This document shows, in pieces, positions 9,461 to 18,394 of a DNA stretch of 64,000 bases. Positions within the stretch are counted from its first letter, which is position 1. Every line of letters starts with the position of its first letter. The position numbers and the translations under genes are program-made. The notes below the pieces were generated by a model, which was given only the letters and a program-made list of their open reading frames with translations, made no database searches and had not been told where the DNA came from. Source of the stretch: Nostoc edaphicum CCNP1411 (lineage in GTDB: Bacteria > Cyanobacteriota > Cyanobacteriia > Cyanobacteriales > Nostocaceae); assembly GCF_014023275.1 (NCBI RefSeq), contig NZ_CP054698.1, positions 7,401,001-7,465,000 on the forward strand, in the 5' to 3' direction.

Positions 9461-10596
9461 CAGGGGAAAATTTTGCCGTAACTGGACAGTTATTGGGTAC
9501 GGTGGTCGCTGTACAGGCTAATTTTTACCGAGTACAGCTGGATCAAGAGGATGGGGAGCAGAAGAGTAGGGGAGCAGAGGAGAAACTGAATTTAAATGCC
9601 CCTCTGCCCCTCTGCCCCTCTGCCCCCTTGCCTCCCCTGCTTCTCTGTACTCGGCGAACACGTCTGAAAAAAATCGGACAACAGGTGATGGTAGGCGATC
9701 GCGTTGTGGTAGAAGAACCAGATTGGGCTGGGGGAAGGGGTGCGATCGCTGATGTTCTAGCCCGTCAAAGCGAATTAGATCGTCCGGCGATCGCCAATGT
9801 AAACCAAATTCTATTAGTATTTGCTGTTGCTGATCCACCTTTGGAACCTTATCAACTGAGTCGGTTTCTTATTAAAGCTGAGTCTACTGGTTTAGATGTC
9901 CTTTTATGTTTGAATAAAAGTGATTTAGTTTCATTGCAGGAACAGCAACAAGTTAGCGATCGCCTGCTCGGTTGGGGCTATGAACCAATATTTATCAGTG
10001 TTAAAGATGGTATTAATACTGACCAAGCAGCCAAATACCTGAGCAATAAAATTACTGTAATCGCTGGGCCTTCCGGCGTTGGCAAATCCAGCCTGATTAA
10101 TACGCTAATTGACTCTGCCAAGCTGCGAGTTGGAGAAGTTTCTGGAAAATTAGCTCGTGGTCGTCATACCACTCGCCATATAGAATTATTTGAGTTGCCT
10201 AGCGGTGGTTTGCTGGCAGACACTCCCGGTTTTAATCAGCCGGATATGGATTGTATCCCAGAAGAATTAATCCACTATTTCCCAGAAGCCAGAAAGCGGT
10301 TAGCAGTTGCTAGCTGTCGGTTTAGTGATTGTCTGCATCGAGACGAGCCTGAATGTGTGGTGCGGGGAAACTGGGAACGATATGAACATTATTTAGAATT
10401 TTTGGATACTGCGATCGCTCATCAAACACAGCTACATCAACAAGCCGATCCAGAATCCACCATGAAGTTAAAAAGCAAAAGTAAAGGCAAAGGGCAGAGT
10501 CAATACGAACCCAAACTAGAAAGTAAAAAATATCGCCGGATTTCCCGAAAGACTCAGTTACAAGACTTGCAGGATTTATATCGGGATGAAGAATAA
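9457..10596 (+). CDS. rsgA: Ribosome small-subunit biogenesis GTPase RsgA
   Basis: RsgA is a circularly permuted GTPase that helps mature the 30S subunit. The start at 9457 (MTGENFAVTGQLLGTVVAVQ) overlaps the previous stop as ATGA. The order is OB-fold, G4 (LLCLNKSD), G1 (GPSGVGKSSLIN), G3 (LLADTPGF), then the zinc site CRFSDCLHRDEPEC. The C-terminus is basic and Lys/Gln-rich. The 379-residue length is longer than usual because a segment of about 33 residues (after QLDQED, before CTRRTRLKKIG) is encoded by a repeat inserted in the OB domain. The reading frame is kept, so the protein is probably functional with an extra surface loop. Confidence 0.95.
   Translation: MTGENFAVTGQLLGTVVAVQANFYRVQLDQEDGEQKSRGAEEKLNLNAPLPLCPSAPLPPLLLCTRRTRLKKIGQQVMVGDRVVVEEPDWAGGRGAIADVLARQSELDRPAIANVNQILLVFAVADPPLEPYQLSRFLIKAESTGLDVLLCLNKSDLVSLQEQQQVSDRLLGWGYEPIFISVKDGINTDQAAKYLSNKITVIAGPSGVGKSSLINTLIDSAKLRVGEVSGKLARGRHTTRHIELFELPSGGLLADTPGFNQPDMDCIPEELIHYFPEARKRLAVASCRFSDCLHRDEPECVVRGNWERYEHYLEFLDTAIAHQTQLHQQADPESTMKLKSKSKGKGQSQYEPKLESKKYRRISRKTQLQDLQDLYRDEE
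9548..9652. repeat. STRR-type inverted repeat inserted in frame inside rsgA
   Basis: A purine-rich half (GGGGAGCAGAAGAGTAGGGG…) is followed by a pyrimidine-rich half made of tandem CCCCTCTG 7/8-mers. It is the same class as the intergenic repeats near 15930 and 38880. It adds residues of low complexity (GEQKSRGAEEKLNLNAPLPL and onward) between strands of the RsgA OB fold. Confidence 0.85.
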
Positions 10597-10630
10597 GGAG
10601 TGCAATTTCTACGATGGGCTGTTCGGTGTA

Positions 10631-10831
10631 GCACGAGAAGCCAAGCTAAAACTATACTCATCTACAGGAGTCCAAGAATATTGGATTGCAAATTAGCAAT
10701 TACAGCGGCTAGAAGTTTATCGCCGAGAAGCTGCTCAATTAAAACTGATCGCAACCTTGCTGGCTGATGACGAAATCACATCACCGCTGTTACCAGGTTT
10801 CGGCGTTCGAGTTCAGCGTTTTTTTATATAA
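10631..10831 (+). pseudogene. Uma2-family (DUF820) remnant
   Basis: The frame reads AREAKLKLYSSTGVQEYWIA, then N, a TAG stop, then QLQRLEVYRREAAQLKLIAT and finally LLPGFGVRVQRFFI-stop. This is the C-terminal half of a Uma2 PD-(D/E)XK-fold protein. The stop at the position where relatives have Trp (YWI-N-W-LQ) is one base away from TGG. The N-terminal half is missing. It is a truncated, nonsense-mutated copy lying between rsgA and a second, degenerate rsgA tail. Confidence 0.75.
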
Positions 10832-10857
10832 TTCTGGTGTAGGCGTAGCCAGCAGTA

Positions 10858-10976
10858 AGCATCGCTCATTAAACTCAGCAGCACCAACTAGCTAGGCAAA
10901 GGTCAGAGTCAGTACAAACCAAAGTTAGAAAGTAAAAAATACTGCCAAATTTTTCAGAAGACTCAGTTATAAATGA
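10858..10976 (+). pseudogene. Degenerate duplicate of the rsgA 3' end
   Basis: The stretch ATCGCTCATTAAACTCAGCA…GGTCAGAGTCAGTACAAACC…AAAGTAAAAAATACTG…AAGACTCAGTTATAA matches the end of rsgA (about 10413-10563) with scattered substitutions and an internal deletion of about 40 bases. Translated it reads GQSQYKPKLESKKYCQIFQK, against GQSQYEPKLESKKYRRISRK in rsgA. It records a local duplication that now brackets the Uma2 remnant. Confidence 0.75.
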
Positions 10977-11433
10977 CGTTTTTTTTTAACCAACGTGAGT
11001 CTCCTATAGAAGCACACGTTAAGCCAGAATATTGCCGAGAGAAGAAGCAAACCCGCAATTGAGTAAGTCGGCGATCAAAATTCAATGTATGTGAAGAAAT
11101 ATAAACTTGAAGTAGGGTGTGTTACGCCGTAGGCTAATGCACCTTGAATTGTTGAGGCGAGTTAGGTGAAAAATTGACAGAACGCTTACGAGCCAAAGGT
11201 CTTGAACCAGAGTAAATATTTTCAGTGCAGAATTATACAATAAACAAATAGGCAGATCTTACAACTAGTTAACAACAAAAGGCGGTGGAGGCATAACAAA
11301 TGTTGTACCCTCACAAGCACTGTAATTAACTCAATTGAAAACTATTCTTACGATCCCCATAAAGTCTTAAAATATTGTTAATTTCAGCCAAACCTCTCGA
11401 CCTTCAACTTACAAGTATCACCCCAAAATCACT
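10977..11433. other. Intergenic region with repeat debris upstream of GH57
   Basis: The 457-base gap holds a palindromic dispersed repeat at about 11114-11148 (GTAGGGTGTGTTACGCCGTA followed by GGCTAATGCACC). A short frame near 11173-11214 reads GEKLTERLRAKGLEPE-stop and recalls the coiled-coil tail of Uma2 proteins. Both look like debris. The promoter for the GH57 gene must lie here but none is obvious. Confidence 0.4.
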
Positions 11434-13023
11434 ATGGCTATCGGCTACGTCGCACTTGTACTCCACGCACATCTACCCTTCGTTCGTCACCCGGAAAGTG
11501 ACTACGTGCTGGAGGAAGAATGGCTCTATGAAGCCATCACAGAAACCTACATCCCCTTATTGAAAGTATTTGAAGGCTTAAAGCGAGACGGTATCGACTT
11601 TAAAATCACGATGAGTATGACACCCCCTTTAGTGTCAATGCTTCGCGATCCTTTGCTTCAAGAACGCTACGAAGCACACTTAGCTCAACTAGAAGAACTT
11701 ATAGCACTAGAAGCAGAACATAATGTCAACAACGGACATCTTCGTTATTTAGCCGAACATTACGCGACTGAGTTCAGCGAAGCGCGTCAGCTATGGGAAC
11801 GCTACGGCGGGGACTTGGTGACAGCTTTTAAGAAGTTCCAAGACAGTAATAACCTGGAAATTATTACTTGCGGTGCTACCCACGGATATTTACCGTTGAT
11901 GAAAATGTATCCACAAGCAGTGTGGGCGCAAATTCAGGTAGCCTGCGAACATTATGAGCAAACCTTTGGACAAGCACCCAGAGGCATTTGGTTGCCTGAA
12001 TGTGCCTACTACGAAGGTTTAGACCGGATGCTAGCTGATGCTGGGTTACGCTACTTCCTCACTGATGGGCATGGAATCCTTTATGCCCGTCCTCGTCCCC
12101 GCTTTGGCACTTATGCCCCCATTTATACAGAAACTGGTGTTGCTGTATTTGGTCGAGATCATGAATCTTCCCAACAGGTATGGTCTTCTGAGGTGGGCTA
12201 TCCTGGGGCGGCGGAATATCGGGAATTTTACAAAGATTTGGGCTGGGAAGCAGAATATGAGTATATTAAGCCCTATATTATGCCCAATGGTCAGCGGAAA
12301 AATACGGGTATTAAGTATCATAAAATTACTGGGCGTGGCTTAGGGCTGTCAGATAAGGCACTTTACGATCCGTATTGGGCTAGGGAAAAGGCCGCAGAAC
12401 ACGCTGCTAATTTTATGTATAATCGAGAGCAGCAATCTGAGCATCTCTATGGGATAATGCAGCGTCCGCCAATTATCGTTTCGCCTTATGACGCAGAGTT
12501 GTTTGGACATTGGTGGTATGAAGGCCCTTGGTTTATCGATTACCTATTCCGCAAGTCGTGGCATGACCAAGGAACATATCAAATGACCCATTTAGCAGAC
12601 TATTTGCGAGAACAGCCAACGCAACAAGTCTGTCGTCCTTCGCAGTCAAGCTGGGGTTTCAAGGGTTTCCATGAGTATTGGTTGAATGAAACGAATGCGT
12701 GGATTTATCCGCATTTGCACAAAGCTGCTGAACGGATGATTGAAATTTCGCACCTAGAACCAGAGGATGAGTTGGGGGAAAAAGCATTGAACCAAGCGGC
12801 GCGGGAATTGTTATTAGCACAATCTTCTGACTGGGCTTTTATTATGCGGACGGGAACGATGGTACCCTATGCAGTTAGACGGACGCGATCGCACCTAATG
12901 CGGTTCAATAAGCTCTATGAAGATGTTAAAGTCGGCAAAATTGACAGTGGTTGGCTGGAAAAAGTCGAGTTAATGGATAATATCTTCCCCGAAATCAACT
13001 ATCGCGTCTACCGTCCGTTGTAG
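11434..13023 (+). CDS. Glycoside hydrolase family 57, probable 1,4-alpha-glucan branching enzyme
   Basis: The 529-residue protein begins MAIGYVALVLHAHLPFVRHP, the first conserved GH57 region (HAHLPF). Further GH57 regions follow: the nucleophile region GIWLPECAYYEG (Glu189) and the acid/base region SPYDAELFGHWWYEGP (Asp353), plus a helical C-terminal domain with AQSSDWAFIMRTGTMVPYA. Characterised relatives of this length add alpha-1,6 branches to glycogen. Alpha-amylase-like activity cannot be excluded. It stands alone and ends at a stem-loop shared with the convergent Uma2 gene. Confidence 0.85.
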   Translation: MAIGYVALVLHAHLPFVRHPESDYVLEEEWLYEAITETYIPLLKVFEGLKRDGIDFKITMSMTPPLVSMLRDPLLQERYEAHLAQLEELIALEAEHNVNNGHLRYLAEHYATEFSEARQLWERYGGDLVTAFKKFQDSNNLEIITCGATHGYLPLMKMYPQAVWAQIQVACEHYEQTFGQAPRGIWLPECAYYEGLDRMLADAGLRYFLTDGHGILYARPRPRFGTYAPIYTETGVAVFGRDHESSQQVWSSEVGYPGAAEYREFYKDLGWEAEYEYIKPYIMPNGQRKNTGIKYHKITGRGLGLSDKALYDPYWAREKAAEHAANFMYNREQQSEHLYGIMQRPPIIVSPYDAELFGHWWYEGPWFIDYLFRKSWHDQGTYQMTHLADYLREQPTQQVCRPSQSSWGFKGFHEYWLNETNAWIYPHLHKAAERMIEISHLEPEDELGEKALNQAARELLLAQSSDWAFIMRTGTMVPYAVRRTRSHLMRFNKLYEDVKVGKIDSGWLEKVELMDNIFPEINYRVYRPL

Positions 13024-13030
13024 TCTTACA

Positions 13031-13077
13031 AAAAATAATTAACGGCAGTAGGGTGGGCATTGCTCACCCTAATTATT
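13031..13077. terminator. Stem-loop between convergent GH57 and Uma2 genes
   Basis: AGGGTGGGCATTGCTCACCCT (13050-13070 with one unpaired base) is flanked by AATAATT and AATTATT, giving an extended stem with A-rich and T-rich sides. Its place between two convergent stops fits a bidirectional terminator. Confidence 0.55.
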
Positions 13078-13079
13078 AG

Positions 13080-13787
13080 CTAAAGGCTATCTGGATCAAT
13101 ATTTAATTCTCGGAGTTTAGCAGCTAATCTTTGCGCTTTTTGCTCCGTTTGCTGTCGAGCCTCTTCTGCGGCTTGTCGTGCAGCTGCTTCCTCTTCATGA
13201 GTTAGGAGTATTTGACCCGTAGCTGGATTGTAAAAGCGCAGTTTTCCCGCCTCTAAACGCAATTCTAGCCCCAAAACTTCACTGGATAGGGATACTGTAC
13301 CACCTGGCAAGATATTGGTTGCCACTGGGAAATAATTTCCATCGACCAACTGTAAACCCTGAAGTTGGGGATTGAGATAATCGCCTGTGGGGTCATATTG
13401 AAAATATTCACGCACTCCCAGAAAGGCGTAAATTCCTTTCTTTGCACCTTGGTCTTTGCTGCGGGTGGTTTTTGAGGTAATCTCTAGAACAAAAGCTGGG
13501 GTTTGATTATTTTCTTCCCAGGTTTTGTAAGAGCGTCTGTCACGGTTTTCCACTCTAAACACTACAAATACATCTGGAGCTACAACTGATTCTGGATAAT
13601 TTTTTTCGTAGTAAATAAATAGATTACCAGCGACGTATACATCTGGATGATTTTGAAAATAAATCCGTAGCGCATTTATTGCATAAGCCAAGTAACTGAA
13701 CTGGATATCTCCTTCAGCCATCGGCTTACCATCCTCATCTGGGTACTCAATTGGGGTAACGGGGATATACTCTACTGAGGCTGTCAT
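13080..13787 (-). CDS. Uma2 family protein (DUF820, PD-(D/E)XK nuclease fold)
   Basis: The 235-residue protein has the Uma2 core PDVFVVFRVENRDRRSYKTW…PAFVLEITSKTTRSKDQGAK, with the Asp and Glu-x-Thr/Ser-Lys of the nuclease-like fold. The signature YAFLGVREYFQYDPTGDYL follows. The C-terminus is an Ala/Glu/Arg/Gln-rich coiled coil ending in LAAKLRELNIDPDSL. Uma2 proteins are greatly expanded in cyanobacteria and most have no known target; mobility has been suspected. It sits alone, convergent with GH57, and a broken relative lies at 10.6-10.8 kb. Confidence 0.85.
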   Translation of the reverse strand: MTASVEYIPVTPIEYPDEDGKPMAEGDIQFSYLAYAINALRIYFQNHPDVYVAGNLFIYYEKNYPESVVAPDVFVVFRVENRDRRSYKTWEENNQTPAFVLEITSKTTRSKDQGAKKGIYAFLGVREYFQYDPTGDYLNPQLQGLQLVDGNYFPVATNILPGGTVSLSSEVLGLELRLEAGKLRFYNPATGQILLTHEEEAAARQAAEEARQQTEQKAQRLAAKLRELNIDPDSL

Positions 13788-13881
13788 GGGTTAATACCTC
13801 AATTCAACTAGGGCTAGATTTAATTTAACCTTGTTTTAAGTTGTAGGTACCTGCACATCAATTTAATTATCAGAGTTGAAC

Positions 13882-14484
13882 TTATGCATAAAACCAGAAA
13901 ATTATTCTAATCTCATGAGGAGATCCTAATTCGAGAAGTTCTTCAATAAACTGTTCAGAACAACCTACATATTCTTTATAACTTGTCACCCAAGATACTT
14001 CAGTTGTTTCAGGTTCTTGTTTCCAGTTTGGCAGCACAAAATAGAGCTTTTCTCCTGCTGGAAACTCAGCCGGAAACGAAGCACCATCCTGAAATAAGTG
14101 TGCATACTGATGTTTTACGTATGCCCATTGAGTTACATACTGATTGTCCCAATCATAATCTATAATTTCTTGAAGCAATAACCAAGAATGTCCAAAGTCC
14201 AAACCACATTGGTTTTCTGAAAAATATTTTTTGTAGAAATCATTCATATCTTCAGGAAAACCTCGTGGTTCTGAAATCGGCTCTACGACAGCGTACATTG
14301 TCCGGCGTAGATTATCTTGACAAACGCCAGCAAGTGCCGCAAATAATTTATAGGGTCGTCCAATTTCAGTAGATTCTACAGGTACAGTTTTTCCTTTAGA
14401 CCATTCTTTTTTTACAGGTTCGGGAATCGGTTCCCACTTTCCATTTCTATGAGCCTCTGCGTAAAGAGTTATATCTATCCCCAT
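13882..14484 (-). CDS. Conserved-looking hypothetical protein, 200 aa
   Basis: I do not recognise a characterised family. The start at 14484 gives MGIDITLYAEAHRNGKWEPI, a typical compact start; five more upstream codons are open. The protein is soluble, acidic and Trp/Tyr-rich, with no signal or membrane segment. The middle has a GLDFGHSWLLLQEIIDYDW stretch and the end is PHEIRIIFWFYA. The small gene at 14564-14722 is upstream on the same strand, 79 bases away, so the two may be co-transcribed. Confidence 0.7.
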   Translation of the reverse strand: MGIDITLYAEAHRNGKWEPIPEPVKKEWSKGKTVPVESTEIGRPYKLFAALAGVCQDNLRRTMYAVVEPISEPRGFPEDMNDFYKKYFSENQCGLDFGHSWLLLQEIIDYDWDNQYVTQWAYVKHQYAHLFQDGASFPAEFPAGEKLYFVLPNWKQEPETTEVSWVTSYKEYVGCSEQFIEELLELGSPHEIRIIFWFYA

Positions 14485-14563
14485 ATTTATAACTTTCAAA
14501 TACAGCTACTAATCATTTAGCATTTGGTAAATTAACTAATCTAATTAATTGATAAAAAAGCCA

Positions 14564-14722
14564 TTAATCTATAATTACATCAGCTAGTAACTCATCCATT
14601 TCATCGCTCATTTCTTGAGTATAAGGAATTAGTTTATAAGGTTTCTGCATAACATCATTCATCAAAAAGTCAAGGAAAAGTCTCATTATAATGCCCTCAT
14701 CTTCATCAAGATTAACATTCAT
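14564..14722 (-). CDS. Small acidic hypothetical protein, 52 aa
   Basis: The minus strand encodes MNVNLDEDEGIIMRLFLDFL through …PYTQEMSDEMDELLADVIID. It is strongly acidic with amphipathic helical character. The coding frame is clean from ATG (14720-14722) to TAA. Small acidic proteins of this kind occur widely in Nostoc genomes, sometimes as antitoxins, but I cannot assign a family. It precedes the 200-aa hypothetical gene on the same strand. Confidence 0.5.
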   Translation of the reverse strand: MNVNLDEDEGIIMRLFLDFLMNDVMQKPYKLIPYTQEMSDEMDELLADVIID

Positions 14723-14768
14723 TATCAGTTTCTAATCTAACTAAGAAATAGACTTGGAAGCATAACAT

Positions 14769-14797
14769 ATAAAAAAGACAGGCAAGATGCCTGTCCT
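14769..14797 (-). terminator. Rho-independent terminator of petC-petA
   Basis: Read on the minus strand, GACAGGC-ATCTT-GCCTGTC is followed directly by a run of six T. It lies about 25 bases beyond the petA stop and is a good intrinsic terminator for the operon. Confidence 0.8.
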
Positions 14798-14821
14798 ACA
14801 AATAATGATTTAGCAAAGAAT

Positions 14822-15823
14822 TTAGAAATTCATCTCAGCAGCTTGAACTTTTTCAACCTGCTTCTTCTTCAGCACAAGCATAACTTGAGCCAACATTACA
14901 AGAGCGATGAACGCAATCATCCATTTGACTCTAGAAGCGTCTTGCAGTACGATTTCTGCATCTATTTGACCGAATCCACCGACGTTCGGGTTACTAGTCA
15001 AAGCATCACCAGTCTTAACTGCTTGACCTTCGGAAACAAGTAGGTCTGGGCCTAAAGGAATCGTATCAACGACAACATCACCCGATTCAGGTTGGATGTT
15101 AACTAGATATTTAACGTTACCGTCTCCATCTTCCTCTTTGGCAATCTTGGTAATTGTGCCAGTAGCGGAAGCGTTGTAAACAGCGTTATTGCTCTTTTCG
15201 CCAGTAGGATAAACTTGTCCGCGTCCCCTATTACCACCTACGTGAACTGAATATTTACCAAAGTGGATGTTTTTGTCGGTTGCGGGGTTGGGAGAAAGAA
15301 CTGGGAAGACGATTTCCTGATACTGTTCTCCGGGTAAAGGGCCGACGATGACGACGTTATCTTTGCCTTCGCTGTAGGGTTGGTAGAAAGTGTCGCCAAC
15401 TTCTTCTTTAAGTTCTTCGGAAAGACGGTCTTCAGGAGCAATCTTAAAGCCTTCGGGTAGCATCAGTACAGCACCGACGTTCAAGCCAACCTTAGAACCA
15501 TCAGCACCAACTTGCTGGGCGGACAGATCGTAGGGGATTTTCACCACAGCTTTGAATACAGTGTCAGGTAGCACCGATTGGGGAACTTCTACTTCTGTAA
15601 CCTTGGCGGCTAGGTGACAGTTGGCACAAACAATTCGCCCTGTTGGTTCGCGGGGGGTTTCGGGATAGGTTTGCTGTGCCCAAAAGGGATAGGCGGCAGC
15701 TGACTGGGGAAGTGCTAGATCGCTGGTGAAGTAAAATGTCACAGTAGCGATCGCTATGAGCAATGTTTTTACAATCGCTCTAGCACTGCGAGTTAACCTC
15801 GCTGTTAGGAAAACATTTCTCAT
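14822..15823 (-). CDS. petA: Cytochrome f precursor of the cytochrome b6f complex
   Basis: PetA carries electrons from the Rieske protein to plastocyanin or cytochrome c6 on the lumen side of thylakoids. The start at 15823 ([20 protein letters not shown]) gives 333 residues, the family norm; ten extra upstream codons are open but not typical. A signal sequence ends before Tyr45 ([16 protein letters not shown]), which should become the N-terminal haem ligand. The haem motif is CANCH (66-70). A single membrane anchor lies near the C-terminus ([20 protein letters not shown]). It follows petC with a repeat-filled spacer and ends at a clear terminator. Confidence 0.97.
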   Translation of the reverse strand: MRNVFLTARLTRSARAIVKTLLIAIATVTFYFTSDLALPQSAAAYPFWAQQTYPETPREPTGRIVCANCHLAAKVTEVEVPQSVLPDTVFKAVVKIPYDLSAQQVGADGSKVGLNVGAVLMLPEGFKIAPEDRLSEELKEEVGDTFYQPYSEGKDNVVIVGPLPGEQYQEIVFPVLSPNPATDKNIHFGKYSVHVGGNRGRGQVYPTGEKSNNAVYNASATGTITKIAKEEDGDGNVKYLVNIQPESGDVVVDTIPLGPDLLVSEGQAVKTGDALTSNPNVGGFGQIDAEIVLQDASRVKWMIAFIALVMLAQVMLVLKKKQVEKVQAAEMNF

Positions 15824-15849
15824 CTCTATAAGGGCGACAATTGAATTAG

Positions 15850-16000
15850 TCATTAGTCATTGGTCATTAGGAGTGCTGAGTGCTGAGTGCTGAGTTAGGA
15901 GTTAGGAGTTAGGAGTTAGGAGTTACTATTATCTCCTCTGCCCCTCTGCCCCTCTGCTTCTTCACTCCCTTACTCAGCACTCAGCACTTTGCACTCAGCA
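15850..16000. repeat. STRR repeats in the petC-petA spacer
   Basis: Units of TTAGTCA, GTGCTGA and GTTAGGA (five tandem copies of the last around 15894-15924) are followed by CCCCTCTG and TCAGCAC units. The first half is complementary in type to the second (TGAGTGC against GCACTCA), so the petC-petA transcript would carry a large hairpin. Confidence 0.8.
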
Positions 16001-16004
16001 CTGA

Positions 16005-16544
16005 TTAACCCCACCAAGGTGCATCACCTGTGCGGAAGTCGGTTTCAGTCCAAGGGGTTAAAACGATTTTGTCGTCGTTGACGCTGGTATGGGCTAAAGC
16101 CAGAGACAGAGGTGCTGGGCCCCGGACAACTTTACCAGTTTCGTCATACTGGGAACCATGACAAGGACACTTGAATTTGTTCTCAGCAACGTTCCAAGGG
16201 ACGACACAACCTAAGTGGGTGCAGATGGCGTTAATGCCATAATCTTTGATCGCCTCTTTGCTGTCTACCACAATATAGGTAGGATCTCCCTTTAGTCCTT
16301 GGACTAGGTTGCGATCGCCTGCATTCCGGTTTTCTAGAAATTTAGCGACGCTAACATCGTTACCTAGCTCGTCTTTTGCCGTTACTCCGCCACCAGCGCC
16401 ACCAGTGGCGGGTGGAATAAAGTAGTTGACAACGGGATACAATGCACCCAGAGCTACTCCAGTGACAGTCCCAAAAGTGAGCAGATTCATGAACTGACGA
16501 CGCCCCATATCGGGCACGTCTGCTGATTCAGAAAATTGAGCCAT
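16005..16544 (-). CDS. petC: Rieske iron-sulfur protein of the cytochrome b6f complex
   Basis: The 179-residue protein has a twin-arginine-like N-terminus ([20 protein letters not shown]) that serves as the thylakoid anchor. A Gly-rich hinge ([10 protein letters not shown]) follows. The soluble domain has [10 protein letters not shown] and CPCHGSQYD, the 2Fe-2S ligands and disulfide cysteines. The length and motifs match the main b6f PetC. It is first in the petC-petA operon, diverging from the DUF3067 gene over about 230 bases. Confidence 0.97.
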   Translation of the reverse strand: MAQFSESADVPDMGRRQFMNLLTFGTVTGVALGALYPVVNYFIPPATGGAGGGVTAKDELGNDVSVAKFLENRNAGDRNLVQGLKGDPTYIVVDSKEAIKDYGINAICTHLGCVVPWNVAENKFKCPCHGSQYDETGKVVRGPAPLSLALAHTSVNDDKIVLTPWTETDFRTGDAPWWG

Positions 16545-16774
16545 AATCTACGCGCTCTTTGTGTATTTTGTTAAGCATTTTGACAAAAGTACTAGTAACT
16601 TGAGGAACTCTTGTCTAAGTCGAAATGCTAGCGCTCACAACGATGCCATACTTCTTTGTTGCAAGATATAAAAAGCATCTTTTCTGTTAGCATTACATTT
16701 CTTTATATCCTTATCATACTGGAGTCACGGAACTTAACATCATAACTAAATGTAAAATCTGATTGAGAAAAGCT

Positions 16775-17083
16775 ATGACAGGACAGGAATTACGCCAGAT
16801 GTTGCTTGATAAGTGGGGATATTCTTACGATGTCCAGTTCCGGCGGGCACAGGGGAAGATATTTTTGCAAGTAATGTGGAAATATCTAGAGCAAGCTTCT
16901 TTTCCCTTGAGCGAGGTGGAGTACCAAGAACATCTCGATAGCATTGCCAATTATCTTCATGCCTTGGGTGGGTCAACACAGGTACAAACTTTTATTGCCC
17001 AAACACGCGATCGCCCCCGGCTCGGTAAGGCTGTTAGCATTCCTCTAGATTTGGGTGAACGCACTTCGGAATGGATATTATGA
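16775..17083 (+). CDS. DUF3067 family protein
   Basis: The 102-residue protein (MTGQELRQMLLDKWGYSYDV…) matches the cyanobacterial and plastid DUF3067 pattern: LRQMLLDKWGYSYDVQ, KIFLQVMWKYLEQASFPLSE and RPRLGKAVSIPLDLGERTSEW. It is soluble and has no catalytic motif I can name. The ATG at 16775 is preferred to an upstream TTG at 16763. Members are often found beside petC in cyanobacteria, and here it diverges from petC, which hints at a role in b6f or Rieske biogenesis; that is inference. Confidence 0.85.
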   Translation: MTGQELRQMLLDKWGYSYDVQFRRAQGKIFLQVMWKYLEQASFPLSEVEYQEHLDSIANYLHALGGSTQVQTFIAQTRDRPRLGKAVSIPLDLGERTSEWIL

Positions 17084-17155
17084 CCTGCTATTGCATTAAT
17101 GTTAATAAATTTCTTAATATTTACAGTATTTTAATTACAAAAATACCATAGTATG

Positions 17156-17488
17156 CTAGAGAATTCTTTTGCCCACTGCTACATCTCTATCTGGCTGAAT
17201 TAATACAACTTCTCCATCGTCTAGCACTACTCCCAAGACTAAAACTTCCGAAATAAAATCGGCAATTTGACGGGGTGGAAAGTTAGTAACAGCTAATATT
17301 AATCTGTTGATTAATTCTTCTTGCTCATAAAGTTTAGTAATTTGGGCACTAGATTTTTTAATGCCCAAATTACCAAAATCTATCCACAATTTATAAGCTG
17401 GTTTTTTCGCTTTAGGAAACTCTTCAACTTTGATGACTTTGCCAACATGAATCTCAATTTTTTCAAAGTCACTATAGCTACTAAACAT
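17156..17488 (-). CDS. csaA: CsaA-like tRNA-binding-domain protein
   Basis: The 110-residue protein is a single EMAP/tRNA-binding OB fold. It has FEKIEIHVGKVIKVEEFPKA near the N-terminus and AVTNFPPRQIADFISEVLVL with GEVVLIQPDRDVAVGKRIL near the C-terminus, the layout of CsaA. In Bacillus CsaA has been described as an export-related chaperone. Here it stands 73 bases upstream of tatC on the same strand, so a link to protein export is attractive but unproven. Confidence 0.85.
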   Translation of the reverse strand: MFSSYSDFEKIEIHVGKVIKVEEFPKAKKPAYKLWIDFGNLGIKKSSAQITKLYEQEELINRLILAVTNFPPRQIADFISEVLVLGVVLDDGEVVLIQPDRDVAVGKRIL

Positions 17489-17561
17489 TTGGTCAAAAAC
17501 TCAGCAAGAACATCTTTTTAGCTATTTCCTGTAACCTGTAACCTGTAACCTATTCCATCTG

Positions 17562-18356
17562 TTATTTACCTGTGAGCTTCACCAGTCCAACACCACCGAA
17601 ATAAAGCCCTAAAACTGCTCCAGCTAAAAGACTTTGAGTCAGGGGGTCAGTAGAAGGTGTCAGAACGGCTCCTAAAACAACTGCTCCCATAATTACGTAA
17701 CGCCAACCAGAAATCATGCGTTCAGACGAGACAATGTTCAAATTACCGAGCAAAAGTTGGATGATGGGAATTTGAAATGCTAAACCAGTGCTGAATAACA
17801 GTAGCAGAACAAATTCAAAATATTTATCAATTGACCAAAGTTGTTCGACTACATCTGCTCCGTAGCTGATGAAAAAGTTCAAAGCTGCGGGGATAAGAAG
17901 TAAATAGGCAAAAATTAACCCCGCTCCAAATAGCACACTCGAACCCAAAACCACAGGCCCCAGTAAACGGCGTTCGCGGCGAGTTAGTCCTGGAACTACA
18001 AACTGGATAATCTGGTAAAGAATGAAAGGACTAGAAAGTATCAAGCCAGTGTAGGCTGCAACTTTGAGGGAGACAAAGAAATATTCTCCAGGTGCAAGTT
18101 GGAGAAACTTTACTCCTTGTGCTGGAACCTCAAGTAGCTGGACAATTGGCTTAACGGCAAAGAAACAGCCGATAATGCCCACTGCTACAGCAATCAGCGA
18201 ATAGAAAATCCGCAGTCGCAACTCTTCTAGGTGGTCGAAAAGGGACATTTCGATTTCACCTGGCAACTCATCAAGAGGATCATTGTCTGAGTTGCCATAT
18301 CCTTCTGAATCGAGATTGGGAACGTTTACAGTATCTACGTCTTGTGAAGGCGTCAT
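17562..18356 (-). CDS. tatC: Twin-arginine translocase subunit TatC
   Basis: The 264-residue protein has the TatC signature [20 protein letters not shown], with the conserved Glu-Glu-Leu-Arg, and six predicted membrane helices. The loop [19 protein letters not shown] and the region [16 protein letters not shown] are also typical. The first 40 residues are an acidic cyanobacterial extension. TatC recognises RR signal peptides; several proteins in this window (PetC, NrtA, the Rieske protein at 46.7 kb) carry RR-type leaders. It shares a strand with csaA. Confidence 0.96.
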   Translation of the reverse strand: MTPSQDVDTVNVPNLDSEGYGNSDNDPLDELPGEIEMSLFDHLEELRLRIFYSLIAVAVGIIGCFFAVKPIVQLLEVPAQGVKFLQLAPGEYFFVSLKVAAYTGLILSSPFILYQIIQFVVPGLTRRERRLLGPVVLGSSVLFGAGLIFAYLLLIPAALNFFISYGADVVEQLWSIDKYFEFVLLLLFSTGLAFQIPIIQLLLGNLNIVSSERMISGWRYVIMGAVVLGAVLTPSTDPLTQSLLAGAVLGLYFGGVGLVKLTGK

Positions 18357-18394
18357 GAGTCAGCTAGTAGGCAACATTTATAATTGAGTGATTG

